DNA of 64,000 nt from Azoarcus sp. DD4 (GCF_006496635.1 NZ_CP022958.1:4588001-4652000), one strand, 5' to 3'; positions 1 to 9,097 are shown, counted from the first letter of the stretch. The notes: a model not told the origin generated them from the sequence alone. Program-made: numbers and translations.

Positions 1-338
1 GCACAATCGCCGTAAACCCCTGTCGTACTTATGTATATCAGGTGCTGTGGTAGACTCCCGCGGCTTGCCAGCGCAGCCACCAGCCTGGCCGTGCGGGGAT
101 CACCCTCCCCCTGCGCGGGCGGTGGCGCGAAGTGCAACACGGCATCGGCGATGCCGGCCAGCCGCCGCAGGCTGCGACGGTCGTCGAGGTCGGCCACCAG
201 CGGCAGCGCGCCGAGCGCGCGCAACCCGGCGGCAGCCTCGGCACGACGCACCAGCGCGTAGACGCGAAAGCGGCGCGCCAGCCACGGGATGGCGCGCCGG
301 GCCACGTCGCCGCTACCGACAATCAGGATTCTTTTCAT
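1..338 (-). CDS. NAD-dependent epimerase/dehydratase family protein (C-terminus beyond left edge)
   Basis: The gene starts at ATG 338 and runs leftwards off the window, so only about 112 N-terminal codons are present. It opens with a Rossmann nucleotide-binding stretch (RILIVGSGDVA, residues 3-13), has an FAPPP loop near residue 73, and ends at the edge in YISTTGVYGD. That STTGVYG segment is typical of extended short-chain dehydrogenases of the GalE/YeeZ type. The substrate cannot be told from this part. It is divergent from the flavin reductase gene at 366, with only 27 bases between the two starts, so both promoters must overlap or lie inside the neighbouring coding regions. Confidence 0.75.
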   Translation of the reverse strand, partial: MKRILIVGSGDVARRAIPWLARRFRVYALVRRAEAAAGLRALGALPLVADLDDRRSLRRLAGIADAVLHFAPPPAQGEGDPRTARLVAALASRGSLPQHLIYISTTGVYGDC

Positions 339-365
339 CACTGCATTATCTCAAGCTCACGCACC

Positions 366-1388
366 ATGCCGCATCAGATTTCGCTCCAGCCGGGTGGCCA
401 GACCTTCACCGCCGACGACGACCAGACCGTACTCGAGGCCGCGCTTGCCGCCGGTCTGCTGTTGCCCTACAGCTGCCGCGACGGCGCCTGCGGCGCCTGC
501 AAGGGCAGGCTCGTGAGCGGCGAAGTGCGCCTCGGCAAGCATTCGGACAGCGCCCTGACCGCTGCCGAGGAAGCCGCCGGCCTGACCCTGTTCTGCCGCG
601 CACATGCCTGTTCCGATCTGGTGCTCGAAGCGCGCAACGTCAGCCGCGTCGGCGACATCCCGATCAAGAAGCTGCCTTGCCGCGTACAAAAGCTGGAACT
701 GGCTGCCCCCGACGTGATGGTGGTCGAACTCAAGCTGCCTGCGAGCGAACCCTTCCAGTTCCACGCCGGCCAGTACATCGACATCCTGCTCGCCGACGGC
801 CAGCGCCGCAGCTTCTCGATCGCCAACGCGCCCGAAGGGGCGGAGCACATCGAACTGCACGTGCGCCGCATCGATGGCGGCCGTTTCACCGGCCAGGTGT
901 TCGAGACCATGAAGGTGCGCGACATCCTGCGCTTCGAGGGCCCGCTCGGCAGTTTCTGGCTGCGCGAGGACAGCGACCGCCCCATCGTCATGGTGGGAGG
1001 CGGCACCGGCTTCGCACCGCTGAAGGGCATCGTCGAGCACTGCATCGCCGCCGGCATCCGCCGGCCGATCACGCTCTACTGGGGCGCACGCGACCGCGCC
1101 GGCCTCTACATGGATGCGGTGGCGCGCGGCTGGGAGACGAGTCTGCCCGGCTTCCGCTATATTCCGGTGCTGTCGGAAGCGAAGGCCGACGACGCCTGGA
1201 CCGGGCGGACCGGCCTGGTGCATGCTGCGGTACTGGCAGACTACGCCGACCTCTCGGCTCACGAGGTCTATGCCTGCGGCGCACCGGCCATGATAGACGT
1301 CGCCCGGGCCAGTTTCACCGGCGAGCGCAGGCTGCCGGCCGACGCCTTCTTTGCAGACGCATTCACGTTCGCCAACCCGGCGGATTGA
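366..1388 (+). CDS. Ferredoxin-domain NAD(P)H flavin reductase (CDP-6-deoxy-delta-3,4-glucoseen reductase-like)
   Basis: A 340-residue electron-transfer protein. Residues 1-90 are a plant-type [2Fe-2S] ferredoxin domain with cysteines C37, C42, C45 and C77. An FAD domain follows (RSFSIAN, near residue 150), then an NAD-binding domain (GGGTGFAPLKG, near residue 215). This order matches CDP-6-deoxy-glucoseen reductase (AscD/RfbI) and related oxygenase reductases. Residues upstream of ATG 366 lack homology-like character, so that start is preferred over a longer reading frame from 132. No sugar dehydratase or oxygenase partner lies nearby, so the name reflects family similarity and its electron acceptor is unknown. 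The HDOD gene starts 19 bases downstream. Confidence 0.88.
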   Translation: MPHQISLQPGGQTFTADDDQTVLEAALAAGLLLPYSCRDGACGACKGRLVSGEVRLGKHSDSALTAAEEAAGLTLFCRAHACSDLVLEARNVSRVGDIPIKKLPCRVQKLELAAPDVMVVELKLPASEPFQFHAGQYIDILLADGQRRSFSIANAPEGAEHIELHVRRIDGGRFTGQVFETMKVRDILRFEGPLGSFWLREDSDRPIVMVGGGTGFAPLKGIVEHCIAAGIRRPITLYWGARDRAGLYMDAVARGWETSLPGFRYIPVLSEAKADDAWTGRTGLVHAAVLADYADLSAHEVYACGAPAMIDVARASFTGERRLPADAFFADAFTFANPAD

Positions 1389-1407
1389 GCCACGAACCGA
1401 GCCGCGC

Positions 1408-2547
1408 ATGAGCCAGCAGACCACCATCCTGACCCGCGAACCCGTCGTCAACAAGAGCCGGGCGATCACCGCCAACCGCCTTGTCGCGCACGGCCCGAAC
1501 ATCGCCTCGGTGGTGGAAACCCTGGATGCGCTGACCGACGTCTGGCCCACTCACCACCCGGTGTTCGTCAGCCTCGGCCGGCTGGTGCCCACGCCCGAGC
1601 TGTTGGCCTGGGAAGTGCCGGCGAACGCGATGATAGAGATCCCGGCGCAGGCACTGGCCCACCCGCAGACCCAGGCCCTGCTGCCCAAGCTGCGCGAAGC
1701 CGGCATCAGCCTCTGCCTGCCCTGGTTTACCCCCGGCACCGCCCTGCCCGCCGACACCGACTGGCGCTTCGTGCTGATGGACGCGCGCAAGCACGCGGCG
1801 CCGACGGCCTCGCCCGGCCTCACCCTGGCCTGGGGCCTGGCCGACGTAAACGCCTTCCGCCAGGCGGTCGCCGCCGGCTACGACGGCGCCTCCGGCTGGT
1901 TCTTCCTGCACGGCAATCCGCCGGCGAAGGAGTTGCAGCCGGGCCACGCGCAGATCGTCCGGCTGCTCAACCTGGTACGCAACAACGGCGAAATCCGCGA
2001 CATCGAGGCAGTGCTCAAGCAGGACGTAGCGCTGTCCTACAAGCTGCTGCGTTACATCAATTCCGCCGGCTTCGGCCTGATGTGCGAGATCCAGTCCTTC
2101 CGCCACGCGGTCAGCATCCTCGGCTACACCGCGCTCAACAAGTGGCTGTCGCTGTTGCTGGTCACCGCCAGCCGCGACCCCGGCGCGCCGGCAATGATGC
2201 AGACGGCGATCGCACGCGGCCGCTTCATGGAAGAAATCGGTGCGTCCTACTTCGACAAGAGCGAGCGCGACAACCTCTTCATCACCGGCGCTTTCTCGCT
2301 GTTGCACGTGCTGCTCGGCACCTCGATGCAGAACCTGCTGGACGAGATGAACCTGCCGCCCACGGTATCCGAAGCCCTGCTGTACGAGCAGGGCGAGTTC
2401 GCCCCCTTCCTCAAGCTCGCGCGCCAGTGCGAAAACTTCGACGGTGCGGCGCTCACCAAGGCGGCGGACGAACTGCATCTGCCCAACGAGCAGATCAACC
2501 GGGCCCAACTCGTCGCGCTCGGCTTCGCCGACAGCCTGCAGGCCTGA
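1408..2547 (+). CDS. HDOD domain-containing signalling protein
   Basis: A 379-residue soluble protein. The C-terminal half carries an HDOD domain (roughly residues 190-350) with the family pattern around VLKQDVALSYKLLRYINSAG and HAVSILGYTALNKWL. The N-terminal third resembles the degenerate EAL-like half of YuxH/CdgJ proteins (VSLGRL, PKLREAGISLCL, LAWGLADV) but lacks the EAL catalytic residues. HDOD proteins usually act as non-catalytic scaffolds in signalling and motility control. It sits directly after the reductase gene and before a histidine kinase whose N-terminus looks related to HDOD proteins, which suggests a common signalling role. The start at 1408 is the ATG nearest the upstream stop. 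Confidence 0.85.
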   Translation: MSQQTTILTREPVVNKSRAITANRLVAHGPNIASVVETLDALTDVWPTHHPVFVSLGRLVPTPELLAWEVPANAMIEIPAQALAHPQTQALLPKLREAGISLCLPWFTPGTALPADTDWRFVLMDARKHAAPTASPGLTLAWGLADVNAFRQAVAAGYDGASGWFFLHGNPPAKELQPGHAQIVRLLNLVRNNGEIRDIEAVLKQDVALSYKLLRYINSAGFGLMCEIQSFRHAVSILGYTALNKWLSLLLVTASRDPGAPAMMQTAIARGRFMEEIGASYFDKSERDNLFITGAFSLLHVLLGTSMQNLLDEMNLPPTVSEALLYEQGEFAPFLKLARQCENFDGAALTKAADELHLPNEQINRAQLVALGFADSLQA

Positions 2548-2552
2548 GACCC

Positions 2553-2569
2553 GCCCCCGGAGAGGGGGC
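2553..2569 (+). terminator. GC-rich hairpin after HDOD gene
   Basis: GCCCCC and GGGGGC arms flank a five-base loop five bases after the stop codon. There is no T-run, so this would be at best a weak or Rho-assisted terminator. Confidence 0.3.
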
Positions 2570-2654
2570 AGATACGACTAAAGTAGAACCACGATCTGCC
2601 GGCGGCCGTGACGAATTCCCGCATACAGCCGCCACAGACGCGACTTTGGTCACA

Positions 2655-2681
2655 TTGACACCCACATCGCCACCCTAGAAT
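2655..2681 (+). promoter_or_regulatory. Candidate promoter of histidine kinase gene
   Basis: A perfect TTGACA (2655-2660) is followed 15 bases later by TAGAAT (2676-2681), 36 bases ahead of the kinase start. The spacer is shorter than the ideal 17. The first 21 bases match the nrdA promoter at 48775 with two differences, which supports a functional element. Confidence 0.4.
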
Positions 2682-2716
2682 CGGTCGCAATAAGAACCGT
2701 CGCGCCCAGCGCCACA

Positions 2717-4726
2717 ATGACGCCCGATAACGCCAAGCCCTTTCGCCCCCGGCCCCGACCCGAAAACAGCGCGACCATCCTGCGCCTGCTCGCCTCCGCT
2801 GCGACGAACTGGCCGGAAGTGGCACTGGTGGTGGCACGCGACCCGATGCTGTGCCTCGCCTTGCTGTCGGCCGCGCCGCTTGCGCAAGGCGATCTCGACG
2901 ACGGTCTCAACGTGGCCCTGCGCAAACGCCTCGAAGCACTCGGCGCCGACCTGCTGCGCACCTGGCTGTGGGGGCTGGACGCCGCCCGCAGCGGCGGCGA
3001 GGGCGCACATGCGCTGCTGACCGCCGAATGCGCGCTGCATCTGGCGCTCGAAACCCACTATCCGCGCCCGGACGAAGCCTACCTGACCGGCCTGTGGCTC
3101 AGCCCCGCCGGCTTTGGCCTGCCCGACGCACTCAGCCCGTCGCCCGCCACCGACACCGATCTGGCGCCGCACGGCGGCCTGCTGCAAACCGACGACTTCC
3201 GCCAGTACGTTGCCCGTGCCGCCCGCAATTGCGGCCTCTCGGCCACGGTCGGCGACACCCTGGAACTGGGGCCGCTGCTCGAGGAGCAACTGCTCAATGC
3301 CCATCCGCTGCTGCGCCTCGCCCATGCCGCCCATCAGCTCGCCGACCCGGCCTGGACCGAGCGGCTCGACACCATCGCCCGCCTCACCGGGCTCGACACC
3401 GCCACGCTCCGCAGCCTGCGCACCGACGTCAGCTACATCGTAGCCGGCCACGCCAGCTACCCGGCCCCTGCGGCATTGCCGGCACCGGTGGCCAGCGGCC
3501 TGCCGCTCGCCGACGACCCCTTTCGCGCCGCCGCCATCCACGGGCTGGTGGTGTCCGCGTTCGCGGACTCTTCCGATGCCGAGACGGCGGCCCGGCTCGC
3601 GCTCGCCTGTCCGCTGCTCGGCCTGCGTGCCACACCGCTGGTGGTCGCGGCCGACGCCGACGGCCGCCTGCGCCCGCTGATCACCGGCGCGGCAAGCACC
3701 GCCGCGGCACTGCTGGAAGAATTGCAGCTCGCCGAAGACGACCCCGCCAGCTGCATCGCCCTCAGCGCCCGCAGTGGCCGGCCGGCCGCCCATTTCGGCA
3801 GCGGTCCCGGACCGGGGCGCAGCATGGCCGACTGGCAGATGGTGCGCTGGCTCGGCCGGCGCGGATTGTGCTGCCTGCCCCTGCCGTTGAACCCAGGCTT
3901 CGCCGTGGCCATCGTCGCCCTCGATCGCGAGCAGGATCTGGCTTCTTCCGAGCGCTGGATGCTGACCGAACTGCTCGGCGCCGCAGCCCGCGCCATGCGT
4001 GCCTCGCAGGCCCAACAGGAAACCATCGCCGCACGCGAAGCGGCACTGCAGAACCGCTTTCGCGAGCATGTAAGGCGGATCGCCCACGAGGCCACCAATC
4101 CGCTGACGGTGATCCGCAGCCGGCTCGACCTGCTCGGCCAGCAGCACCCGGCCGACACCTCGATGCACGAGGAGATGAGCCTGCTCAACGCCGAACTGGA
4201 CCGCATCGGCAAGCTGCTGCGCCGCGCCGGCGACATGCCGACCGACGAAACCGAACTCGCGCGCTGCAACCTGACCGAGTTGCTGCTCGACATGCGCGCC
4301 CTTTACGGCGACTCGCTGTTCGCCAGCAAGGGCATCACCCTGGAGCTGCGTGCTGCGAACAAGCTGCCGCCGGTGGCGATGCCGCCGTCGGCGCTGAAGC
4401 AGGTCTTGCTCAATCTCTTCCGCAATGCCGCCGAAGCCCTGCAACCGGGCGGTCGGCTATCGGTCGCGCTGGCCGGACAGGCCATCGCCAACGGTCGCAA
4501 CTGCATCGAGATCCGCCTCGTCGACAACGGCCCGGGCCTGCCGCCGGAGCGCATGCACGATCTTTTTTCCGCCCGCCCCAGCACCAAGGGGGGGACTCAT
4601 CAGGGCGTCGGACTGAGCGTGGTGCGCGACATTCTCACGCAATGGAATGCATCTATCCTTTGTCGGAGCCAGAGCGGCAGCGGCACGAGCTTTCAGCTCT
4701 TCATTCCGCTGGAACAAAGCGACTGA
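2717..4726 (+). CDS. Sensor histidine kinase with HDOD-like N-terminal region
   Basis: A 669-residue cytoplasmic kinase with no transmembrane segment. The C-terminal part has a phospho-acceptor box IAHEATNPL (H457), an N box (LFRNAAEAL), a G1 box (DNGPGL) and a G2 box (GVGLSVV), so both dimerisation and ATPase domains look complete. Residues 1-270 are helical and resemble an HDOD-type input region. Residues 280-440 look like a GAF-type domain. The HExxNP phospho-acceptor is a recognised kinase subfamily variant. The response-regulator gene starts 52 bases downstream, so the two very probably form a cognate pair feeding a cyclic-di-GMP output. The N-terminal domain assignments are inferred from appearance only. 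Confidence 0.85.
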   Translation: MTPDNAKPFRPRPRPENSATILRLLASAATNWPEVALVVARDPMLCLALLSAAPLAQGDLDDGLNVALRKRLEALGADLLRTWLWGLDAARSGGEGAHALLTAECALHLALETHYPRPDEAYLTGLWLSPAGFGLPDALSPSPATDTDLAPHGGLLQTDDFRQYVARAARNCGLSATVGDTLELGPLLEEQLLNAHPLLRLAHAAHQLADPAWTERLDTIARLTGLDTATLRSLRTDVSYIVAGHASYPAPAALPAPVASGLPLADDPFRAAAIHGLVVSAFADSSDAETAARLALACPLLGLRATPLVVAADADGRLRPLITGAASTAAALLEELQLAEDDPASCIALSARSGRPAAHFGSGPGPGRSMADWQMVRWLGRRGLCCLPLPLNPGFAVAIVALDREQDLASSERWMLTELLGAAARAMRASQAQQETIAAREAALQNRFREHVRRIAHEATNPLTVIRSRLDLLGQQHPADTSMHEEMSLLNAELDRIGKLLRRAGDMPTDETELARCNLTELLLDMRALYGDSLFASKGITLELRAANKLPPVAMPPSALKQVLLNLFRNAAEALQPGGRLSVALAGQAIANGRNCIEIRLVDNGPGLPPERMHDLFSARPSTKGGTHQGVGLSVVRDILTQWNASILCRSQSGSGTSFQLFIPLEQSD

Positions 4727-4778
4727 CTGTTGCATTATGTCAAAAGAGCTATAACACAGCCCGACCTTCAGGGGGGTC

Positions 4779-6959
4779 ATGGTTATTCCAGGAGAGCAGC
4801 CTTTTCAGGCGCGGACAGGTGAGCCCGGGCTCGTGCCCGAACTGGCATGTCGCATTCTCATCGTCGACGACGATGCGGCCCTGCGGCACAGCTTGCCTCA
4901 TGTCCTCGCGCGCGCAGGACGTCAATTCCGCGAGTGCGATACCGTAGCCGGAGCGATCGCCATGCTCGAAAGCGAGCATTTCGATCTGGTCCTGCTCGAC
5001 TACCGCCTGCCGGATGCCACCGGTCTGGTCGTGCTCGACTGGCTGGCCGAGCATCAGCGCGAAGAGGCCGTGATCATGATCAGCGGCGAAGACGCACTCG
5101 ATGCGGCGATCGGCGCATTGCGCCGCGGCGCCGACGACTACGTGCGCAAGCCTTACCACGTTGCCCAGTTGCAGCGGGCAGTCGAGAGCGCATTGCACAA
5201 GGCTGCACTCGAACGCGCCAACCGCGCCATGAGCCAGCGCCTGCGCACCTCCGAGCGCCTGCACCGCTACCTTGTCGAAAGCTCGCCCGACCTGATCTTC
5301 ACCCTCGATGCCGAAGGGCGCTTCAGCTATATCAACCCGCGGGTAAAGCCGCTGCTCGGCTACGAGCGCAACACCCTGATGCGCCGTCCCTTCACCACGC
5401 TGGTGATGCCGGAGGACGTCGACCGCATCGCTGCGCTGCTGTATTCGCCGGGCGACGCCCCGCCGGGCGAGAGCTTCAATGTCGAACTGCGCCTGCGCCG
5501 CAACCGTGATGAGCTCATCGACGGCACGCCCGAATGCATCACCGTGTCGCTCACCGGCATCCCCATGCCCGGACGCGAGGACGGCCGCAAGATCGTCGGC
5601 CTGTACGGGGTCGCACGCGATATCTCGGAGCGCAAGCGGGCCGAGGAGATCATCTCCTTTCAGGCCTATCACGACCAGCTCACCCGCCTGCCCAATCGCG
5701 TGCTGTTCAAGGACCGCCTCGAACTCGCGATCGCCCAGGCGCAGCGCCGCACCGGTGCGCTGGCGGTGATGTTCATCGACGTCGATCGCTTCAAGCTGGT
5801 GAACGACACCTTCGGCCATGCCGAGGGCGACGTGCTGCTGCGCGGCATCGCCTCGCGCCTGGGAGCCACGCTGCGGCGCGGCGACACGCTGGCGCGGCTG
5901 GGCGGCGACGAATTCACCGTGCTGCTCCCCGACATCACCTCGCCCGAGGACGCCGAGGTGATCGCGCGCAAGATCCTGGACACGCTGACCTCGCCCTTCC
6001 CGCTCAATCACGGCGACTATCGCGCCACGGTGAGCATCGGCATTTCGCTGTTCCCCCGCGACGGCGACACCGCGGAGGACCTCACCCGGCACGCCGACAT
6101 CGCGATGTACCAGGTCAAGCGTTCGGGCAAGAACGCCTTCCGCTTCTTCGACACCGAGCTCAACTCCCACTACCGCGAGCGCATCGTTCTCGAGAACGAT
6201 CTGCGCAGCGCGCTGCAGCGCGGCGAGTTCGAGCTCTACTACCAGCCGCAGGTGAGCCTGGCCCAGCGCCGTGTGGTGGGCATGGAGGCGCTGCTGCGCT
6301 GGAAGCATCCCGGTCTGGGTCTGGTGAGCCCGGCCACCTTCATCCCGGTGGCCGAGGAAATGGGCCTGATCGGCGACATCAGCCACTGGGTGCTGGAGCA
6401 GGCCTGCAGCCAGCTGGCGCGCTGGCGTGCCGCCGGCCATGACGAATTGCGGATGTCGCTCAATCTGTCGCCGCACGACTTCGACAGCCAGGACGTGGTG
6501 GCGATGGTGACCGACTGCGTCAATCGCTACAGCCTGCCGCCCTCGCTGCTGGAGCTGGAAATCACCGAAAGCATGATGATGCAGGATGCCGCCGGCGTTG
6601 CCGCCAAGGTACGGCAGTTGCGCGAGGCCGGCCTGAGCGTGGCGATCGACGATTTCGGCACCGGTTACTCGGCGCTGGCCTACCTGCAGAAGTTCCCTGT
6701 GAGCACGCTCAAGATAGACCGCAGCTTCGTGCGCGACCTGGAAGGCCCGAGCACCAACCCCATCATTTCGGCGATCACCGGCATCGCCCGCGGCTTCGGC
6801 CTGCAACTCATTGCAGAGGGCGTGGAGCGCACCGAACAGGCGGAAACCCTGCGCACCCTCGGCTGCGACATCATGCAGGGCTTCCTGTACGCCCGACCGG
6901 CTCCTGCCAGCCAAGCCACGCTCTGGCTCTACGAACCGCCGACCGCCGCACTGCATTGA
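4779..6959 (+). CDS. Response regulator with REC-PAS-GGDEF-EAL domains
   Basis: A 726-residue cyclic-di-GMP enzyme. A receiver domain covers residues 25-145, with the acidic DDD patch (ILIVDDDAAL) and phospho-acceptor D74 (LVLLDYRLPD). A PAS domain follows (VESSPDLIFTLDAEGRFSYI, about 165-290). The GGDEF motif is intact (RLGGDEF) and so is the EAL motif (GMEALLRW), with later EAL signatures ITESMM, DDFGTGYS and AEGVER all present. Both diguanylate cyclase and phosphodiesterase activities are therefore possible. It lies directly downstream of the histidine kinase at 2717. A strong terminator follows 15 bases after the stop. Confidence 0.93.
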   Translation: MVIPGEQPFQARTGEPGLVPELACRILIVDDDAALRHSLPHVLARAGRQFRECDTVAGAIAMLESEHFDLVLLDYRLPDATGLVVLDWLAEHQREEAVIMISGEDALDAAIGALRRGADDYVRKPYHVAQLQRAVESALHKAALERANRAMSQRLRTSERLHRYLVESSPDLIFTLDAEGRFSYINPRVKPLLGYERNTLMRRPFTTLVMPEDVDRIAALLYSPGDAPPGESFNVELRLRRNRDELIDGTPECITVSLTGIPMPGREDGRKIVGLYGVARDISERKRAEEIISFQAYHDQLTRLPNRVLFKDRLELAIAQAQRRTGALAVMFIDVDRFKLVNDTFGHAEGDVLLRGIASRLGATLRRGDTLARLGGDEFTVLLPDITSPEDAEVIARKILDTLTSPFPLNHGDYRATVSIGISLFPRDGDTAEDLTRHADIAMYQVKRSGKNAFRFFDTELNSHYRERIVLENDLRSALQRGEFELYYQPQVSLAQRRVVGMEALLRWKHPGLGLVSPATFIPVAEEMGLIGDISHWVLEQACSQLARWRAAGHDELRMSLNLSPHDFDSQDVVAMVTDCVNRYSLPPSLLELEITESMMMQDAAGVAAKVRQLREAGLSVAIDDFGTGYSALAYLQKFPVSTLKIDRSFVRDLEGPSTNPIISAITGIARGFGLQLIAEGVERTEQAETLRTLGCDIMQGFLYARPAPASQATLWLYEPPTAALH

Positions 6960-6973
6960 GCACGAGCACCGCC

Positions 6974-7009
6974 AACAAAAAGGCCAGCATTCCTGCTGGC
7001 CTTTTTGTT
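6974..7009. terminator. Bidirectional Rho-independent terminator
   Basis: A perfect 16-base inverted repeat (AACAAAAAGGCCAGCA and its complement) with a TTCC loop. Each arm ends in a run of five A or T, so it can stop transcription from both sides. It separates the convergent signalling gene (4779-6959) and cytochrome gene (7044-7352). Confidence 0.95.
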
Positions 7010-7043
7010 GCGAGGTCGTCCGCCGGCGGCCGGCGGATGGGGA

Positions 7044-7352
7044 TTACTTCTGGGTAAGAATCCAGTCGACCAGCTTCTTGGCTTCGTCCGCATTGACCTG
7101 CGGGTTGGGGGGCATCGGCACCTGGCCCCACGTACCCACACCACCCTTCTGCACCTTGGTGGCCAGCATCGCGGCGGCATCCTTCTGGCCGGCGTACTTC
7201 GCGGCGACTTCCTTGTAGGCGGGGCCGACCAGCTTCTTGTCTACCGCGTGACAGGCCAGGCAGTTCTTGGCCTTGGCCAGATCCGCGGAGGCGAAGGCGG
7301 GTGCAGCGGACAGAAGGCCCGCAGCGACGGCGGCGGCGACGAACACTTTCAT
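7044..7352 (-). CDS. Small periplasmic class I cytochrome c
   Basis: A 102-residue protein with a Sec signal peptide (MKVFVAAAVAAGLLSAAPAFA). The mature part is one cytochrome c domain with the haem-binding CLACH motif near residue 31 and the distal methionine in GQVPMPPNP. Size and pattern match cytochrome c551/c552-type soluble electron carriers of denitrifying betaproteobacteria. ATG 7352 is preferred because AGAGGAAGAG, a strong ribosome site, lies just upstream. The gene is monocistronic and ends at the shared terminator at 6974-7009. The redox partners are not shown by the context. Confidence 0.9.
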   Translation of the reverse strand: MKVFVAAAVAAGLLSAAPAFASADLAKAKNCLACHAVDKKLVGPAYKEVAAKYAGQKDAAAMLATKVQKGGVGTWGQVPMPPNPQVNADEAKKLVDWILTQK

Positions 7353-7521
7353 ATTCTCTTCCTCTCGGTGGTGTGAAAACACGGCCGGATACTACTCCCA
7401 AGGCCCGCGCTTTGCCTACCGGCGCGGGCCGCGGCGCAACAGCTTGTTGCGCAATGCGCCACAGCGCGCGCAAAGGAACTGCCCCGCCGTGTTCCGCCGT
7501 CGTCCGGGCGGCTTCCTCCGA

Positions 7522-8145
7522 TCAGGCGGCAGCTCCCGCAAGCAGTCCTTGCCGCTCGATGAAGGCAATGATGTCGGCAAGTCCCTGACCGGTCTTCAGG
7601 TTGGAGAAGATGAAGGGGCGTTCACCGCGCATTTTCCTGGCGTCGCGGTCCATGACCTCGAGCGAGGCGCCGACCATGGGGGCGAGGTCGATCTTGTTGA
7701 TCACCAGCAGGTCGCTCTTGGTGATGCCGGGTCCGCCCTTGCGCGGAATCTTGTCGCCGGCGGAAACGTCGATGACGTAGAGGGTGAGGTCGGAGAGCTC
7801 GGGCGAGAAGGTGGCCGCGAGATTGTCGCCGCCGGATTCGACGAAGATGATCTCCAGCCCGGGGAAGCGCTGGTTGAGCCGGTCGACCGCCTCGAGGTTG
7901 ATCGAGGCATCCTCGCGAATGGCGGTGTGCGGACAGCCGCCGGTTTCGACGCCGATGATGCGGTCGGGGGCGAGCGCCTCGTTGCGGACCAGGAACTGGG
8001 CGTCCTCGGCGGTATAGATGTCGTTGGTGACGACGGCGATGTTGTACTTGTCGCGCAGGGCGCGGCAGAGCGCCAGGGTGAGCGCGGTCTTGCCGGATCC
8101 GACGGGGCCGCCGATGCCGACGCGCAGGGCTTGGGATTGGGTCAC
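7522..8145 (-). CDS. ureG: Urease accessory GTPase UreG
   Basis: UreG is the GTPase that drives nickel insertion into urease, working with UreD, UreF and UreE. The protein has a P-loop (GGPVGSGKT, residues 12-20), the metal-binding CPH motif (71-73), an ESGGDN switch segment and the guanine-specificity NKID motif. I chose GTG 8145, giving 207 residues, because GGAG sits nine bases upstream and family members begin at TQSQALRVGIGG. An ATG at 8193 would add 16 residues without a convincing ribosome site. It is the last gene of the urease cluster but is separated from ureF by 250 bases that contain a palindromic element. Confidence 0.95.
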   Translation of the reverse strand: MTQSQALRVGIGGPVGSGKTALTLALCRALRDKYNIAVVTNDIYTAEDAQFLVRNEALAPDRIIGVETGGCPHTAIREDASINLEAVDRLNQRFPGLEIIFVESGGDNLAATFSPELSDLTLYVIDVSAGDKIPRKGGPGITKSDLLVINKIDLAPMVGASLEVMDRDARKMRGERPFIFSNLKTGQGLADIIAFIERQGLLAGAAA

Positions 8146-8285
8146 GAGGTATTGCTCCGGATGCGGGGTCAGTCTGGTTTCGGGTCGGGCCAATGCCGCC
8201 CGGGCTATGTGTTTGGTTCGTCAATTCGCATTGCGGCGGGGGTTTCGGACGCCCGGAGACCGGTGCGCACAACCGCCGGCCGCGC

Positions 8286-8355
8286 CGGGTATTCCTTCCG
8301 CCGGCTGCGGAACTCGCTTCGCTCGGACAGTCCTCGCCGGCGCCGCGAATACCCG
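8286..8355. repeat. Palindromic intergenic element between ureF and ureG
   Basis: Nine-base arms CGGGTATTC (8286-8294) and GAATACCCG (8347-8355) enclose a second pair of GCCGGC arms (8300-8305, 8336-8341). The centre contains ACTCGCTTCGCTCGG. This two-step hairpin resembles REP-like intergenic elements of proteobacteria. Family membership is inferred. Confidence 0.5.
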
Positions 8356-8395
8356 ACACGTTCAGCTCGGCATCCGCGCGGATTCGGATCCTGCC

Positions 8396-9097
8396 TCACG
8401 ATCTGAACAGCCTCGTGTACTGCGTTTCATGCCGGCTGCTCGCGATCGCCAGGCCGGGCGTGAAATTGCTCCATTCGGCTTCCGGCAGGCGCTGCGCGCG
8501 CTCGACCAGCGCCGGCACCGCGGCGCCGAGTTCGGCGAGCAGGCGCTGGCCTGCGCTCTGGCCGAGCGGTACCGCCTTCACCGCCGCCATCACCTGGTTT
8601 TCCAGCCACGCCCACAGGTAGGCGGCGAGCGCCTGGTCGGCGGGAATCTGCCATGCAGCGGCGGCTGCCGTCCACGCCACGGGGAACGCCGGTGCCTCGA
8701 TCCCCGCCAGCCGCGCCCGCCAGCCGGACAGACCGGCGTAGGCATCGAGATCGGACAGCAAGCGGGTCAGCGAATAGCCCATCTGCACGGTTTCGGCACG
8801 CAGTTCGGCGGTCTCGCGGCTGGCGAGGAAATCCTCGTTGAGGCGCGATACTTCACCGTCGTCGCCATCACGCCACGCCACCAGCAGGCGCGCGACCAGC
8901 GGCGCCTCGAAACGGGCGAGACTCCAATCGAGCACGTCGCCTATCCAGCGCCGCGTGTCGGCTTCGTTCTTCACCGCGCCGCACTCGACCGCCCATTCCA
9001 GACCTTGCGAGTAGGTGTAGGCGCCGACCGGCAGGGTCGGACTGGCAAGTTGCAGCAGGCGCAGCAGCGACAGCAGGCTGCCCGGCGTAGCGATCAC
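8396..9097 (-). CDS. ureF: Urease accessory protein UreF
   Basis: A 233-residue all-helical protein that forms the UreD-UreF-UreG activation complex on apo-urease and acts on the UreG GTPase. Family hallmarks are the N-terminal LLQLASPTLPVGAYTYSQGLE segment (from about residue 15) and the C-terminal SSRHETQYTRLFRS tail. Length is normal for the family. Its ATG overlaps the ureE stop by four bases (ATGA), indicating translational coupling. Confidence 0.95.
   Translation of the reverse strand: MIATPGSLLSLLRLLQLASPTLPVGAYTYSQGLEWAVECGAVKNEADTRRWIGDVLDWSLARFEAPLVARLLVAWRDGDDGEVSRLNEDFLASRETAELRAETVQMGYSLTRLLSDLDAYAGLSGWRARLAGIEAPAFPVAWTAAAAAWQIPADQALAAYLWAWLENQVMAAVKAVPLGQSAGQRLLAELGAAVPALVERAQRLPEAEWSNFTPGLAIASSRHETQYTRLFRS

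Noticed and set aside
7267..8406. 379-codon plus-strand open frame over ureG
   Set aside because: Antisense to ureG, whose P-loop and CPH motifs are unmistakable. No motif on the plus strand.
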